Below, one piece after another: positions 1-8,347 of a stretch of 64,000 nt of DNA. The first letter of the stretch is position 1. Each line of letters opens with the position of its first letter. The position numbers were made by a program, and so were the translations under genes. Source of the stretch: Micrococcus sp. 2A (GTDB lineage: Bacteria; Actinomycetota; Actinomycetes; Actinomycetales; Micrococcaceae); NCBI RefSeq assembly GCF_039519235.1, contig NZ_CP154351.1, positions 992,001 through 1,056,000 on the forward strand. Reading direction: 5' to 3'. Below the pieces are notes generated by a model. The model saw only the letters and a list, made by a program, of their open reading frames with translations. It was not told where the DNA came from and did not search any database.

Positions 1-548
1 TCGGCGGCATCAACACCCTGTTCCCGCTGTTCGGCATCGCCAACCAGCTGCTGGCGGCGATCGCGCTCGCCGTCGTGCTCACCATCGTGGCGCGCCGCAC
101 CCGCGGGAAGGGCCTGTGGATCGTGGCCCTGCCGCTCGCGTTCATCACGGTGGTGACCACCGTGGCGAGCTTCCAGAAGATCTTCTCGCCGGTGCCGGCG
201 GTCGGCTACTGGGCGCAGCACCGTGCGTTCCAGGACGCGATCGCGGCCGGCAAGACGAGCTTCGGCGCCGCCAAGACGCCCGAGGCCATGGACGCGGTGG
301 TCCGCAACACGGCCATCCAGGGCACGCTCTCGGTGGTGTTCCTGGTGCTCGCCCTGATCGTGATCACCACGTCCGTGCTCGCCACCCTGCGCGCGCTGCG
401 CGGTGTGGACGCGCCCAACCACGAGGACCCGTACGTGCCCTCGACGCGCTTCGCCCCGGCCGGCCTCGCGGCCACCGCCGAGGAGAAGGAGATCCAGCGT
501 CAGTGGGACGCCCTGCCGGCGGAGAAGCAGCCGGTGCGGGGGCACTGA
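1..548 (+). CDS. cstA: Carbon starvation protein CstA, C-terminal part (5' truncated by window edge)
   Basis: The frame is open from the first bases of the window, so the gene starts upstream; about 181 residues of the C-terminus are present. CstA-family proteins are multi-pass inner-membrane transporters for peptides or pyruvate, induced when carbon is limiting. Visible here are the motif FPLFGIANQLLAAIAL near the left edge, a hydrophobic segment around LWIVALPLAFITVV, the conserved FQKIFSP region, another membrane segment (VVFLVLALIVITTSVLA), and a charged cytoplasmic tail. One base after its stop begins a small YbdD-family gene, the usual CstA partner, which supports the call. The substrate cannot be read from this fragment. 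Confidence 0.9.
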   Translation, partial: GGINTLFPLFGIANQLLAAIALAVVLTIVARRTRGKGLWIVALPLAFITVVTTVASFQKIFSPVPAVGYWAQHRAFQDAIAAGKTSFGAAKTPEAMDAVVRNTAIQGTLSVVFLVLALIVITTSVLATLRALRGVDAPNHEDPYVPSTRFAPAGLAATAEEKEIQRQWDALPAEKQPVRGH

Positions 549-549
549 C

Positions 550-801
550 GTGCCCGGTCCGCACGCCACGACGCCGGACGTCGCCTCCCCCGCGGAGGCT
601 GCGTCCGGCGTCGGCGGCCGGCGCGGCGCGTGGGCCTCGGCCCGCTGGTGGCTGCGCCAGCTCACGGGGGAGGGGAAGTACGACGCCTACCTGGCCCACC
701 ACCGGGCGCGCCACCCGGACGTGGACCCGATGACCGAGCGCGAGTTCTGGCGCGACGAGTACGCGAAGCAGGACGCGAACCCGGGCAGCCGCTGCTGCTG
801 A
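550..801 (+). CDS. ybdD: YbdD/YjiX family small protein
   Basis: An 83-residue protein starting at a GTG one base after the cstA stop. It carries the family core: WWLRQLTGEGKYDAYLAHH, then a HP segment, MTEREFWRDEY, and a Cys-Cys C-terminus. The N-terminal 28 residues are Ala/Gly-rich and poorly conserved in such proteins. YbdD/YjiX proteins are encoded next to CstA/BtsT transporters, and in Escherichia coli the partner is needed for pyruvate uptake by the transporter. The tight spacing implies co-transcription with cstA. A longer open frame extends upstream inside cstA, but the family homology starts after this GTG. Confidence 0.85.
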   Translation: MPGPHATTPDVASPAEAASGVGGRRGAWASARWWLRQLTGEGKYDAYLAHHRARHPDVDPMTEREFWRDEYAKQDANPGSRCC

Positions 802-819
802 GGGGCAGCGCCCGCCCAC

Positions 820-825
820 TAGGCT
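820..825 (+). promoter_or_regulatory. -10 element of a probably leaderless promoter (FAH gene)
   Basis: TAGGCT lies 7 bases before the ATG at 833. No Shine-Dalgarno sequence fits between them, so transcription probably starts at or next to the start codon. No convincing -35 hexamer is seen. Confidence 0.45.
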
Positions 826-832
826 GGCCCCC

Positions 833-1627
833 ATGCGCATCGCTCGTTTCGTGGACCAGGCCGAACCGACCTACGGCATCGTGGAGGGCCCGGCGGACGC
901 CGACCTCTCCGAGCTGAGCATCACCGCCCTGCAGGGCGACCCGTTCTTCCACGGGATCCGCCCCACCTCCACCACCCACAGGCTGGAGGACGTGCGGCTC
1001 GTGGCGCCGATCATCCCGCGCTCCAAGGTCGTGGGCGTCGGCCGCAACTGGGCGGACCACGCGAAGGAGCTCGGCAACGCCGTGCCCACCGCGCCGCAGT
1101 TCTTCCTCAAGCCCAACACCTCGGTGGTCGGGCCGAACGAGCCCGTCACCCTGCCCGCCTGGTCGGACGAGGTGTCCTACGAGGCCGAGCTCGCCGTCGT
1201 CATCGGCACCATCTGCAAGGACGTCCCGCTGAACCGCGTGGACGACGTCGTGTTCGGGTACACCGTGGGCAACGACCTCACCGCCCGCGACGCCCAGCGG
1301 ACCGACCTGCAGTGGGCCCGCGCCAAGGGCTTCGACGGCGCCTGCCCGCTCGGCCCGTGGATCGAGACGGAGCTGGACGTGGAGGTCGCCGGCGGCCTGC
1401 GGATCACCTCCCGGCTCGACGGCGAGACCCGCCAGGACGGCACGACGACGGACATGGTCTTCGGCGTGCGCGAGCTGGTGGCCGCCGCCTCGGAGATCTT
1501 CACCCTCCTGCCGGGCGACGTGATCCTCACCGGCACCCCGGCCGGCGTCGGCACGGTGGCCGAGGGCCAGCGCGTCGAGGCCGAGGTGGAGGGCATCGGC
1601 GTGCTCGCCACCCCCGTCCGCCGCTGA
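833..1627 (+). CDS. Fumarylacetoacetate hydrolase family protein
   Basis: The 264-residue protein has the FAH-family layout: a short variable N-terminal region (about 1-60), then the catalytic fold starting with SKVVGVGRNWADHAKE and containing the metal-binding acidic residues in SYEAELAVVIG and the VGNDLTARDAQ segment. Towards the end is ILTGTPAGVG, typical of the family. Members act on C-C bonds of oxo-acids (hydrolases, isomerases or decarboxylases); the sequence does not fix the substrate. The start is the ATG right after a TAGGCT box. The gene directly precedes gltX, a common actinobacterial pairing, although each has its own promoter-like box here. Confidence 0.9.
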   Translation: MRIARFVDQAEPTYGIVEGPADADLSELSITALQGDPFFHGIRPTSTTHRLEDVRLVAPIIPRSKVVGVGRNWADHAKELGNAVPTAPQFFLKPNTSVVGPNEPVTLPAWSDEVSYEAELAVVIGTICKDVPLNRVDDVVFGYTVGNDLTARDAQRTDLQWARAKGFDGACPLGPWIETELDVEVAGGLRITSRLDGETRQDGTTTDMVFGVRELVAAASEIFTLLPGDVILTGTPAGVGTVAEGQRVEAEVEGIGVLATPVRR

Positions 1628-1645
1628 GCCTGGGGGAGCCCCGCG

Positions 1646-1651
1646 TAGACT
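1646..1651 (+). promoter_or_regulatory. -10 element upstream of gltX
   Basis: TAGACT ends 9 bases before the gltX ATG at 1661, leaving no room for a ribosome binding site. This suggests a leaderless or near-leaderless gltX transcript separate from the upstream gene. Confidence 0.45.
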
Positions 1652-1660
1652 CGGGACATC

Positions 1661-3256
1661 ATGACTGAGCCCACCGCCCCCGTGTCCGAGAACACCACCG
1701 CCCCCGAGAACGCGCCCGCGATCTTCGCCGACGTCCCCCAGGTGGACGCCGACACTCCCGTGCGCGTGCGCTTCTGCCCCTCGCCCACGGGAACTCCGCA
1801 CGTCGGGATGGTCCGCACGGCGCTCTTCAACTGGGGCTGGGCCCGCCACACCGGCGGCACGCTCGTCTTCCGCATCGAGGACACGGACGCGAAGCGCGAC
1901 TCCGAGGAGTCCTACCAGCAGCTGCTCGAGGCCCTGCGCTGGCTCGGCATCGACTGGGACGAGGGCGTCGAGGTGGGCGGCCCGCACGAGCCCTACCGCC
2001 AGTCCCAGCGCGGTGAGATCTACGCCGAGGTCATCGAGAAGCTCAAGGCCGGCGGCCACATCTACCCCTCCTACTCCACCCCGGACGAGATCGAGGCGCG
2101 CCACCGGGCCGCCGGGCGCGACCCCAAGCTCGGCTACGACGGCGTCGACCGCGACCTGACCGAGGACCAGGTCGCCGCCTTCGAGACCGAGGGCCGCACG
2201 CCGGTGTGGCGCCTGCGCATGCCGGACACGGACATCACCTTCACCGACCTGGTGCGCGGGGAGATCACCTTCAAGGCCGGCTCCGTGCCGGACTTCGTGG
2301 TGGTCCGCGCGGACGGCTCGGCGCTCTACACGCTCGTGAACCCGGTGGACGACGCGCTCATGGGCGTCACCCACGTGCTGCGCGGCGAGGACCTGCTCTC
2401 CTCCACCCCCCGGCAGATCGCGCTCTACCGCGCCCTGTACGCGATCGGCGTCGCCCAGTACATGCCGGTGTTCGGCCACCTGCCGTACGTGATGGGCGAG
2501 GGCAACAAGAAGCTCTCCAAGCGCGACCCTCAGTCCAACCTGTTCCTGCACCGGGACAACGGCTTCATCCCGGAGGGCCTGCTGAACTACCTGGCCCTGC
2601 TGGGCTGGTCGCTCTCCGCGGACGAGGACATCTTCACGCCCGAGCAGTTCATCGAGAACTTCGACGTGCACAAGGTCCTGGCCAACCCCGCCCGCTTCGA
2701 CGAGAAGAAGGCGATCGCCATCAACGGCACCCACGTGCGCATGCTGGAGCCGGCCGACTTCCAGGCACGCCTGGTGCCGTACCTGCACGCCGCCGGCCTC
2801 GTGGACGCCCAGCCCACGGAGCGCGAGCAGCGCATCCTCGCCGCCGCCGCGCCGCTCGTGCAGGAGCGCGTCCAGCTGCTCGGCGAGGCCGTCGAGATGC
2901 TGCGCTTCCTCTTCACGGAGGACGGGGACATCGCCACGGAGGCCGGGGCCCTCAAGGGCATGCCCGCGGACCTGCGCGCCGCCGTCGCCGCGGCCCGCGA
3001 AGCGCTGGCCGCCCTGCCGGCGGATGAGTTCACCACCGAGCGGATCGAGGCCGCGCTGCGCGAGGCCCTCGTGGAGCGACTCGAGCTCAAGCCGCGCCAG
3101 GCCTTCGGGCCCGTGCGCGTGGCCGCGACCGGCCGCAAGGTGTCCCCGCCGCTGTTCGAGTCCCTCGAGATCCTCGGCCGCGACTCCGCGCTGGCCCGCC
3201 TGGACCGCTTCGCCGCGGAGCAGGGCCTCGACGCCGCGCTGCCCACGGACGCGTGA
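1661..3256 (+). CDS. gltX: Glutamyl-tRNA synthetase
   Basis: This class I aminoacyl-tRNA synthetase (531 residues) charges tRNA-Glu with glutamate in the cytoplasm. After a 27-residue acidic extension, the Rossmann catalytic domain shows the HIGH-like motif in [20 protein letters not shown] and the Goodman motif region [12 protein letters not shown]. The KMSKS-like loop appears as [11 protein letters not shown] around residue 285, and the all-helical anticodon-binding domain fills the last 200 residues. Length and order match the family. Two tRNA-Glu genes lie 1.1 kb downstream. Its stop overlaps the GTG of the next gene by four bases, so the two are translationally coupled. Confidence 0.97.
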   Translation: MTEPTAPVSENTTAPENAPAIFADVPQVDADTPVRVRFCPSPTGTPHVGMVRTALFNWGWARHTGGTLVFRIEDTDAKRDSEESYQQLLEALRWLGIDWDEGVEVGGPHEPYRQSQRGEIYAEVIEKLKAGGHIYPSYSTPDEIEARHRAAGRDPKLGYDGVDRDLTEDQVAAFETEGRTPVWRLRMPDTDITFTDLVRGEITFKAGSVPDFVVVRADGSALYTLVNPVDDALMGVTHVLRGEDLLSSTPRQIALYRALYAIGVAQYMPVFGHLPYVMGEGNKKLSKRDPQSNLFLHRDNGFIPEGLLNYLALLGWSLSADEDIFTPEQFIENFDVHKVLANPARFDEKKAIAINGTHVRMLEPADFQARLVPYLHAAGLVDAQPTEREQRILAAAAPLVQERVQLLGEAVEMLRFLFTEDGDIATEAGALKGMPADLRAAVAAAREALAALPADEFTTERIEAALREALVERLELKPRQAFGPVRVAATGRKVSPPLFESLEILGRDSALARLDRFAAEQGLDAALPTDA

Positions 3257-4071
3257 GCCGCGCCTCGGGGGCCGGCGGCCCGTCGGCCCCCGCGTGGGAC
3301 GGGGTCCTCTTCGACCTCGACGACACGCTGCTGGACCTGCGCACGGCCCAGCACGCCGCGTTCCACGCCACCATGCGCCACCAGTGGGCCGGGGTGGGCG
3401 GCGTGGCCCCGGGGGTGCTCGCGGCAGCCGTCGAGGCGTTCGCCACGGACGCCGACGGCCACTACGACCGCTACCTCGCCGGCGAGCTGACCTTCGCGGG
3501 GCAGCGGCTGGCCCGGGCTCGTTCGGCGCTCGAGCGCCTGGGCGCGCCCGCGGAGGCGGCCGAGCCGCTCGAGGCGCTGTGACTCACGGACTACGAGGAC
3601 GAGATCCGCGCGCACTGGGCGCTCTTCCCTGCGACGGCGGACGTGCTGGCCGCGGTGCGCGCGTCCGGCCGCGCGGTGGGGATCGTCACGAACAACGTGG
3701 AGGAGTACCAGCGGGGCAAGGCGGACGCGCTCGGCCTGGACTGGGTGCGCGTGCTCATCGGCTCGGACACGGCCGGTGCCCCCAAGCCGGACCCCGCGCC
3801 GTTCCTCGCCGGGTGCGCGCGGATGGGGACCGAGCCGGCCCGCACGCTCATGGTGGGGGACAGCCTGTCCAGCGACGTCGCCGGGGCTCGCGGCGCCGGG
3901 CTGGTCCCCGTCTGGCTCGCGCCCGACGACGCGGAGGTCCCGCGCGACGCCACGGCGCCCGAGCCCGATCAGGACCCGGCGGCCGATGCCGCCCCCGTCG
4001 CGCCGCGCTGGGACGCGGAGCGGGAGTGCTGGCGGATGGACGCCATCGGCGGCCTGCTCACCTGGCTCTGA
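3253..4071 (+). pseudogene. HAD family hydrolase interrupted by an in-frame TGA
   Basis: The frame starts at a GTG overlapping the gltX stop and encodes a haloacid-dehalogenase-type phosphatase. All four HAD motifs are present: LFDLDDTLLDL (motif I), IVTNN (motif II), the lysine in APKPDP (motif III) and VGDSLSSD (motif IV). A TGA at 3580-3582 splits them after motif I; the same frame continues without shift as LTDYEDEIRAHWALFP. The missing residue fits a tryptophan, so a single TGG-to-TGA change explains the break. The result is two inactive halves of about 109 and 163 residues unless the stop is read through. A base-calling error is the main alternative. Confidence 0.8.
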
Positions 4072-4079
4072 CGCCGATG

Positions 4080-4108
4080 TTGCGTGGGCGCCGGGCATGG
4101 GGTAGAGT
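4080..4108 (+). promoter_or_regulatory. Promoter of the tRNA-Gln/Glu cluster
   Basis: TTGCGT at 4080-4085 and TAGAGT at 4103-4108 are separated by 17 bases, a good sigma-70-type arrangement. It sits about 80 bases upstream of the mature tRNA-Gln. Confidence 0.6.
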
Positions 4109-4185
4109 TCCTACTCGTTGCCGGAGAGGTCCGGGGACATCCAGCTTGTGAATAGCACTGATGGCAAGCGATGCTTGACATGCAG

Positions 4186-4257
4186 TGGGGTATGGTGTAA
4201 TTGGCAACACAACGGTTTCTGGTACCGTCATTCTAGGTTCGAGTCCTGGTACCCCAG
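4186..4257 (+). tRNA. tRNA-Gln (anticodon CUG)
   Basis: A 72-base cloverleaf. The acceptor arm TGGGGTA pairs with TACCCCA, with a G discriminator at 4257. The anticodon arm ACGGT/ACCGT encloses the loop TTCTGGT, giving anticodon CUG. The T-arm carries GGTTCGAGTCC. The CCA end is not encoded. It is first in a three-tRNA cluster. Confidence 0.93.
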
Positions 4258-4300
4258 CGAGTCTTCGACTCAGTGAGCGCTGACAGCAGTCGGCGCGCAC

Positions 4301-4373
4301 GGCCCCATCGTATAGCGGCCTAGTACGCCGCCCTCTCACGGCGGTAACGCGGGTTCAAATCCCGCTGGGGTCA
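4301..4373 (+). tRNA. tRNA-Glu (anticodon CUC), copy 1
   Basis: A 73-base cloverleaf. Acceptor arm GGCCCCA pairs with TGGGGTC (one G-U pair), discriminator A. The anticodon stem CCGCC/GGCGG encloses loop CTCTCAC, giving CUC, which reads GAG, the dominant Glu codon in this genome. It is identical over the full length to the copy 192 bases downstream. Confidence 0.93.
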
Positions 4374-4492
4374 CGCACGCATCACGTCCACGGACGCGGT
4401 GCACGGACGGTCATGCGAGCCGTCCACCTGCTCGGTGAGGCAGGCGCACAGAACTCTCCACCCGCTTCCGGCAGCGATGCCGGGGGCAGCTC

Positions 4493-4565
4493 GGCCCCAT
4501 CGTATAGCGGCCTAGTACGCCGCCCTCTCACGGCGGTAACGCGGGTTCAAATCCCGCTGGGGTCA
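4493..4565 (+). tRNA. tRNA-Glu (anticodon CUC), copy 2
   Basis: Identical in all 73 positions to the copy at 4301-4373, while the flanks differ almost immediately. A strong hairpin follows 10 bases after its end. Confidence 0.93.
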
Positions 4566-4574
4566 CGTGAGTGA

Positions 4575-4606
4575 CGCAAGCCCGGTCCATCTGGACCGGG
4601 CTTGCG
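4575..4606 (+). terminator. Terminator of the tRNA cluster
   Basis: A perfect 14-bp stem (4575-4588 with 4593-4606) has a 4-base ATCT loop, immediately after the second tRNA-Glu. There is no T-tract, as is common for terminators in very GC-rich genomes. Confidence 0.7.
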
Positions 4607-4663
4607 CCGTCTCCGGGGCAGTGCCCACCCGTCCTGTTCCGGGCCCGGACGGGCCCCTCGTGT

Positions 4664-4669
4664 GAGAAT
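4664..4669 (+). promoter_or_regulatory. -10 element before the first GTPase gene
   Basis: GAGAAT ends 7 bases before the GTG at 4677, the same spacing as at other likely leaderless genes in this window. It argues for the GTG rather than the ATG at 4668, which would sit inside the box. Confidence 0.35.
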
Positions 4670-4676
4670 GGGACGC

Positions 4677-6587
4677 GTGCATCCCACTGACGAGAACGCC
4701 CCCACTCCGCCGCAGGGCACCGCCACGCCGGGCATCGACACCGCCGTCCGCCGCGTCCGCGACCACGTCGCCGACCTGGACCTCGGCTTCGAGACGCCGT
4801 CCGCGCAGGCGGACCGGGCCGAGCGCGAGCGCACCCTCCACCAGATCGACGACTACGTCCTTCCCCGCCTCGACTCCCTCGACGCCCCCCTGCTGGCCGT
4901 CGTCGGCGGCTCGACCGGCGCGGGCAAGTCGACCCTGGTCAACGCCCTCGTGGGGCACCAGGTCTCCCGCTCCTCGGCCCTGCGCCCCACCACACGCCAG
5001 CCCCTGCTCCTGCACAACCCGGCCGACGCCGCGTGGTTCACCGGCCCCCGCGTGCTGCCGGACCTGGCCCGCGTGACCGTGCACCGCACGGAGGCCGGCG
5101 GCCCCGTGGAGCCGGACTCGAACGCGATGGACACGGTCGCGCTCGTCGCGGAGCCCTCCCTGCCCGCCGGCATCGCGCTGGTGGACGCCCCGGACATCGA
5201 CTCCGTGGCCGACCAGAACCGCGCCCTGGCCCGCCAGCTCCTCGAGGCCGCGGACCTGTGGATCTTCACGACGACGGCGCACCGCTACGCCGACGCCGTC
5301 CCGTGGCAGCTCCTCGACCAGGCGGCCGCCCGCGACATCACGGTCGCCGTCGTGCTGGGCCGCGTGCCTGAGGGCGACGCCGAGTCCATCACCCCCGACC
5401 TCCAGCGCATGCTCACCGAGCACGGCCTGCCCGACGCCCGCATCCACGTGATCCCGGAGACGCGCTTCGACGAGACGGGCCTGCTCCCGCAGGAGCATGT
5501 GGCCAGCCTCCGCGCGTGGCTCGAGGAGCTCGCGCACGACGCCCAGACCCGCTCCGCCGTGGCCCGCCGCACCGTGGACGGCGTCCTCGCGCAGCTCGCG
5601 GACCGGGTGGAGGACCTCGCCCGCGCCGAGGAGGACCAACAGGTGGCCGCAGCCGGCCTGGCCCGCTCCGTCACGGACGCCACCGAGCAGGCCGTGGAGA
5701 CCGTCCAGCACGCCACCTCGGACGGGACGCTCCTGCGCGGGGAGGTGCTGGCCCGCTGGCAGGACTTCGTGGGCACCGGCGAGTTCTTCCGCGGAGTCGA
5801 GAGCGCGATCGGCCGCATCCGCGACCGCGTGACCGCCCTCGTGCGCGGCCGCCCGGCCCCGGTCGAGGAGGTCGAGTCGGCGCTCGAGACCGGGCTGCAC
5901 GCCGTCATGGTGGAGGCCGTCGCCACGGCCGCGGAGCAGGTGGAGCGCCGCTGGGCGGCCGAGCCCGCGGGCCGTGCCCTCGTGGCCGGCCGTGACCTCG
6001 GCGCGCTGCCCGCGGACGTGTCCGAGCGCGCCGCCGCCGTGGTCCGCACGTGGCAGCAGGACGTGCTGTCGCTCATCGAGGAGGAGGGCGCCGGCCGCCG
6101 CACCAGGGCTCGCCTGGCCGCCTTCGGCGTCAACGCGGCCGCCGTGTCCCTCATGGTCCTCTCGTTCGCCTCCACCGCGGGGCTGGCCGGCATCGAGGTC
6201 GGGATCGCCGGCGGCGCCGCCGTGGTGGGCCAGAAGCTGCTCGAGTCGATCTTCGGCGAGGACGCCGTGCGCCGCATGGCCAAGCGCGCCAACGACCTCC
6301 TCGAGGTCCGGGTGCGGACGCTGCTCGAGGAGGTCCTCGCGGGCCGCTTCCTGCCGCTGCTCGCCCTGGACCGCGACCCCTCGGACACCGCGGCGCTGCG
6401 CGCCCTCGTCCCGACCCTGCGTCGCGGCGTGGAGGCCGGCCCCGACGGCCACCCCGGTGAGGAGGGCGATGCGCCCGCCCTTCCCGGCGTCGACCTCACC
6501 GCGGCCGCACCGGCCGAGCGGAGGACCCCTCCCGCCGACGTCGTCGAGGGCCGCCTCGTCGCCGAGTCGGAGGAGGACGCCCGATGA
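4677..6587 (+). CDS. Dynamin-like/YfjP-type GTPase with hydrophobic C-terminal region
   Basis: The 636-residue protein has a GTP-binding domain with the G1 motif GGSTGAGKSTLVNALVG near residue 80, a switch-like TTRQ segment, and DAPDIDSVADQNR as the G3 region. A long helical region follows (about 270-470). A hydrophobic stretch (VSLMVLSFASTAGLAGIEVGIAGGAA, about residue 490) could bind or cross the membrane. The next gene overlaps by four bases and encodes a second GTPase of similar design; such pairs occur in actinobacteria and include dynamin-like membrane-remodelling proteins. A membrane or cell-division role is inference. An in-frame ATG at 4668 would add three residues. Confidence 0.75.
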   Translation: MHPTDENAPTPPQGTATPGIDTAVRRVRDHVADLDLGFETPSAQADRAERERTLHQIDDYVLPRLDSLDAPLLAVVGGSTGAGKSTLVNALVGHQVSRSSALRPTTRQPLLLHNPADAAWFTGPRVLPDLARVTVHRTEAGGPVEPDSNAMDTVALVAEPSLPAGIALVDAPDIDSVADQNRALARQLLEAADLWIFTTTAHRYADAVPWQLLDQAAARDITVAVVLGRVPEGDAESITPDLQRMLTEHGLPDARIHVIPETRFDETGLLPQEHVASLRAWLEELAHDAQTRSAVARRTVDGVLAQLADRVEDLARAEEDQQVAAAGLARSVTDATEQAVETVQHATSDGTLLRGEVLARWQDFVGTGEFFRGVESAIGRIRDRVTALVRGRPAPVEEVESALETGLHAVMVEAVATAAEQVERRWAAEPAGRALVAGRDLGALPADVSERAAAVVRTWQQDVLSLIEEEGAGRRTRARLAAFGVNAAAVSLMVLSFASTAGLAGIEVGIAGGAAVVGQKLLESIFGEDAVRRMAKRANDLLEVRVRTLLEEVLAGRFLPLLALDRDPSDTAALRALVPTLRRGVEAGPDGHPGEEGDAPALPGVDLTAAAPAERRTPPADVVEGRLVAESEEDAR

Positions 6588-8347
6588 GCCGCGCCGTCGC
6601 CACCCTGGACGAGCGCCTGAGCGCACTCGGCGAGGCCGCCGACCTGGGGCGGAACCGCCTGCCGGACGGGCCCGTGGACACCGCCGAGGCCGCCGTGCGC
6701 GCCGCGGGCGAGCGCCGCTCCCTGTCCGCCGAGCACACCGTGGTCGGCTTCTTCGGGGCCACCGGCTCCGGCAAGTCGTCCCTGTTCAACGCGCTGACCG
6801 GGCGTGACCTCGCCCGCGTGGCCGCCACCCGCCCGACCACGTCCGAGCCGCTCGCGGCGGTGTGGGGCGTGCGCCACGGCCAGGGCCTCGGCGGCGGCCC
6901 GGACGCGGACGGCACGGGGGAGGGCGGCGGCGCCGCGGCCCTGCTCGACTGGCTCGGCGTCACGCGCCGCCACCTGCTGGACGAGGCCCCCGTGCTCGAC
7001 GGCGGCCGGAGCGGGTTCCTCGGCATCGGCCACAAGGACGGCGCGGACGCCACGGGCCTCATCCTGCTCGACCTGCCGGACATCGACTCGGTGGAGCTGA
7101 ACAACCGGGAGATCACGTCCAAGCTGGCGGGCCACGTGGACGTGCTCGTGTGGGTCGTGGACCCGGAGAAGTACGCGGACGCCGTGATCCACCGCGACTT
7201 CCTCGCCACGATGGGCTCGCACGCCGCCGTCACGCTCGTGCTGCTGAACCAGGTGGACCGCCTCACCGTGGCGGACCGGGACACCGTGCTCGCCTCGCTG
7301 CGCCACATGCTCACGGGCCACGGCCTCGCGGACGTGCGCGTCCTGCCGGTCTCCGCCCGCACGGGCGAGGGGCTCGATGAGGTCGGCCGCCAGCTCGCGT
7401 CGATCGTCGCGGCCCGGGGCGCCGCCGTCGAGCGCCTGGGCGCCGACGTGGCCGCCCGGGCCGATGACCTCTCCGCGGCCTCCGGCACGGGCGATCCCGC
7501 CGGCGTCACGGACGGGCTCGAGCACCGCCTCGGCAAGGACCTCGCGGTGGCCGGCGGCGTGCCGGCCGTGGTGCGCGCGGTGGAGGGCTCCTACCGCCTC
7601 CGCTCGGCCAAGCAGACCAGCTGGCCGGTGCTGCGCTGGATGCACTCCTTCCGGGCCGATCCGCTGCGCCGCCTCCACCTCATGCCCGAGCGGGCCTCCG
7701 CCCGCCGCGACCGGGACGAGATCGAACGCGACCCCGCGGTGCACCGCACCTCGCTGCCCACGCGCACGGGGACCCAGCGGGCCGTCGTCGAGGGCGCTGT
7801 GCGCACCGTGGTCACGGAGGCGTCCGTGGGCGCGCCGGAGCCGTGGGCCGCGTCCATCCGCCGTGCCGGCCGCGCAGAGCTCGACGCCGTCCCGGACGCC
7901 GTGGACCAGGCGATCTCCGCCACCGACCTGGGTGCCGCCCAGGGCAGCTGGTGGTGGCCCGTCCTGAACGTGCTGCAGTGGCTCGCGCTGCTGACCGCGG
8001 TGGTCGGCGCAGGCTGGCTCGGCCTGCTGGCCCTCGCCGTGTACCTGCAGTTCGCGCTCCCGCCGGCGCCGAGCGTGGAGGGCTTCCCGATCCCGACGCT
8101 GCTGCTGGTCGGCGGCCTCGCGCTCGGCCTGCTGCTGGCGCTCCTGGCGGTCCCGCTCACGCGCTGGACCGCGGCGGCGCGCGGCCGCCGCGCCCGCCGT
8201 CGCCTCGAGGAGTCGACGACGGCGGTGGGCCGCCGCCTCGTGGTGGACCCCGTGACCGCCGAGATCGAGCGCTACCACCGCTTCCAGTCCGCGATCGGGA
8301 CGGCGGCGGGCACGTCCGCCCGCGGCCGGGGACGGGCGCGCCGGTGA
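6584..8347 (+). CDS. YfjP-type membrane-associated GTPase
   Basis: This 587-residue protein starts at an ATG overlapping the preceding stop. The G domain carries G1 in FFGATGSGKSSLFNALTG (about residue 50), the G3 region LLDLPDIDSVELNN and a G4-like LLNQVDRL. The middle is helical. The last 130 residues contain two membrane segments (VLNVLQWLALLTAVVGAGWL and LLLVGGLALGLLLALLAVPL) followed by a basic tail. With its upstream partner it probably forms a hetero-GTPase pair at the membrane, as in two-gene bacterial dynamin systems; the partner relation is inferred from coupling and shared architecture. Its stop overlaps the thiL start by four bases. Confidence 0.75.
   Translation: MSRAVATLDERLSALGEAADLGRNRLPDGPVDTAEAAVRAAGERRSLSAEHTVVGFFGATGSGKSSLFNALTGRDLARVAATRPTTSEPLAAVWGVRHGQGLGGGPDADGTGEGGGAAALLDWLGVTRRHLLDEAPVLDGGRSGFLGIGHKDGADATGLILLDLPDIDSVELNNREITSKLAGHVDVLVWVVDPEKYADAVIHRDFLATMGSHAAVTLVLLNQVDRLTVADRDTVLASLRHMLTGHGLADVRVLPVSARTGEGLDEVGRQLASIVAARGAAVERLGADVAARADDLSAASGTGDPAGVTDGLEHRLGKDLAVAGGVPAVVRAVEGSYRLRSAKQTSWPVLRWMHSFRADPLRRLHLMPERASARRDRDEIERDPAVHRTSLPTRTGTQRAVVEGAVRTVVTEASVGAPEPWAASIRRAGRAELDAVPDAVDQAISATDLGAAQGSWWWPVLNVLQWLALLTAVVGAGWLGLLALAVYLQFALPPAPSVEGFPIPTLLLVGGLALGLLLALLAVPLTRWTAAARGRRARRRLEESTTAVGRRLVVDPVTAEIERYHRFQSAIGTAAGTSARGRGRARR

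Noticed and set aside
3580..3582. Selenocysteine or programmed read-through at the HAD gene TGA
   Set aside because: No selenocysteine is known at this HAD position, no adjacent hairpin stands out, and a tryptophan fits; nonsense mutation or base error is simpler.
4175..4203. TTGACA followed 17 bases later by TAATTG near tRNA-Gln
   Set aside because: The second hexamer lies inside the tRNA-Gln D-arm, so transcription from it could not yield a complete tRNA. The promoter at 4080-4108 is better placed.
4602..4676. Upstream in-frame start for the first GTPase
   Set aside because: It begins inside the tRNA terminator hairpin and encodes a non-conserved extension.
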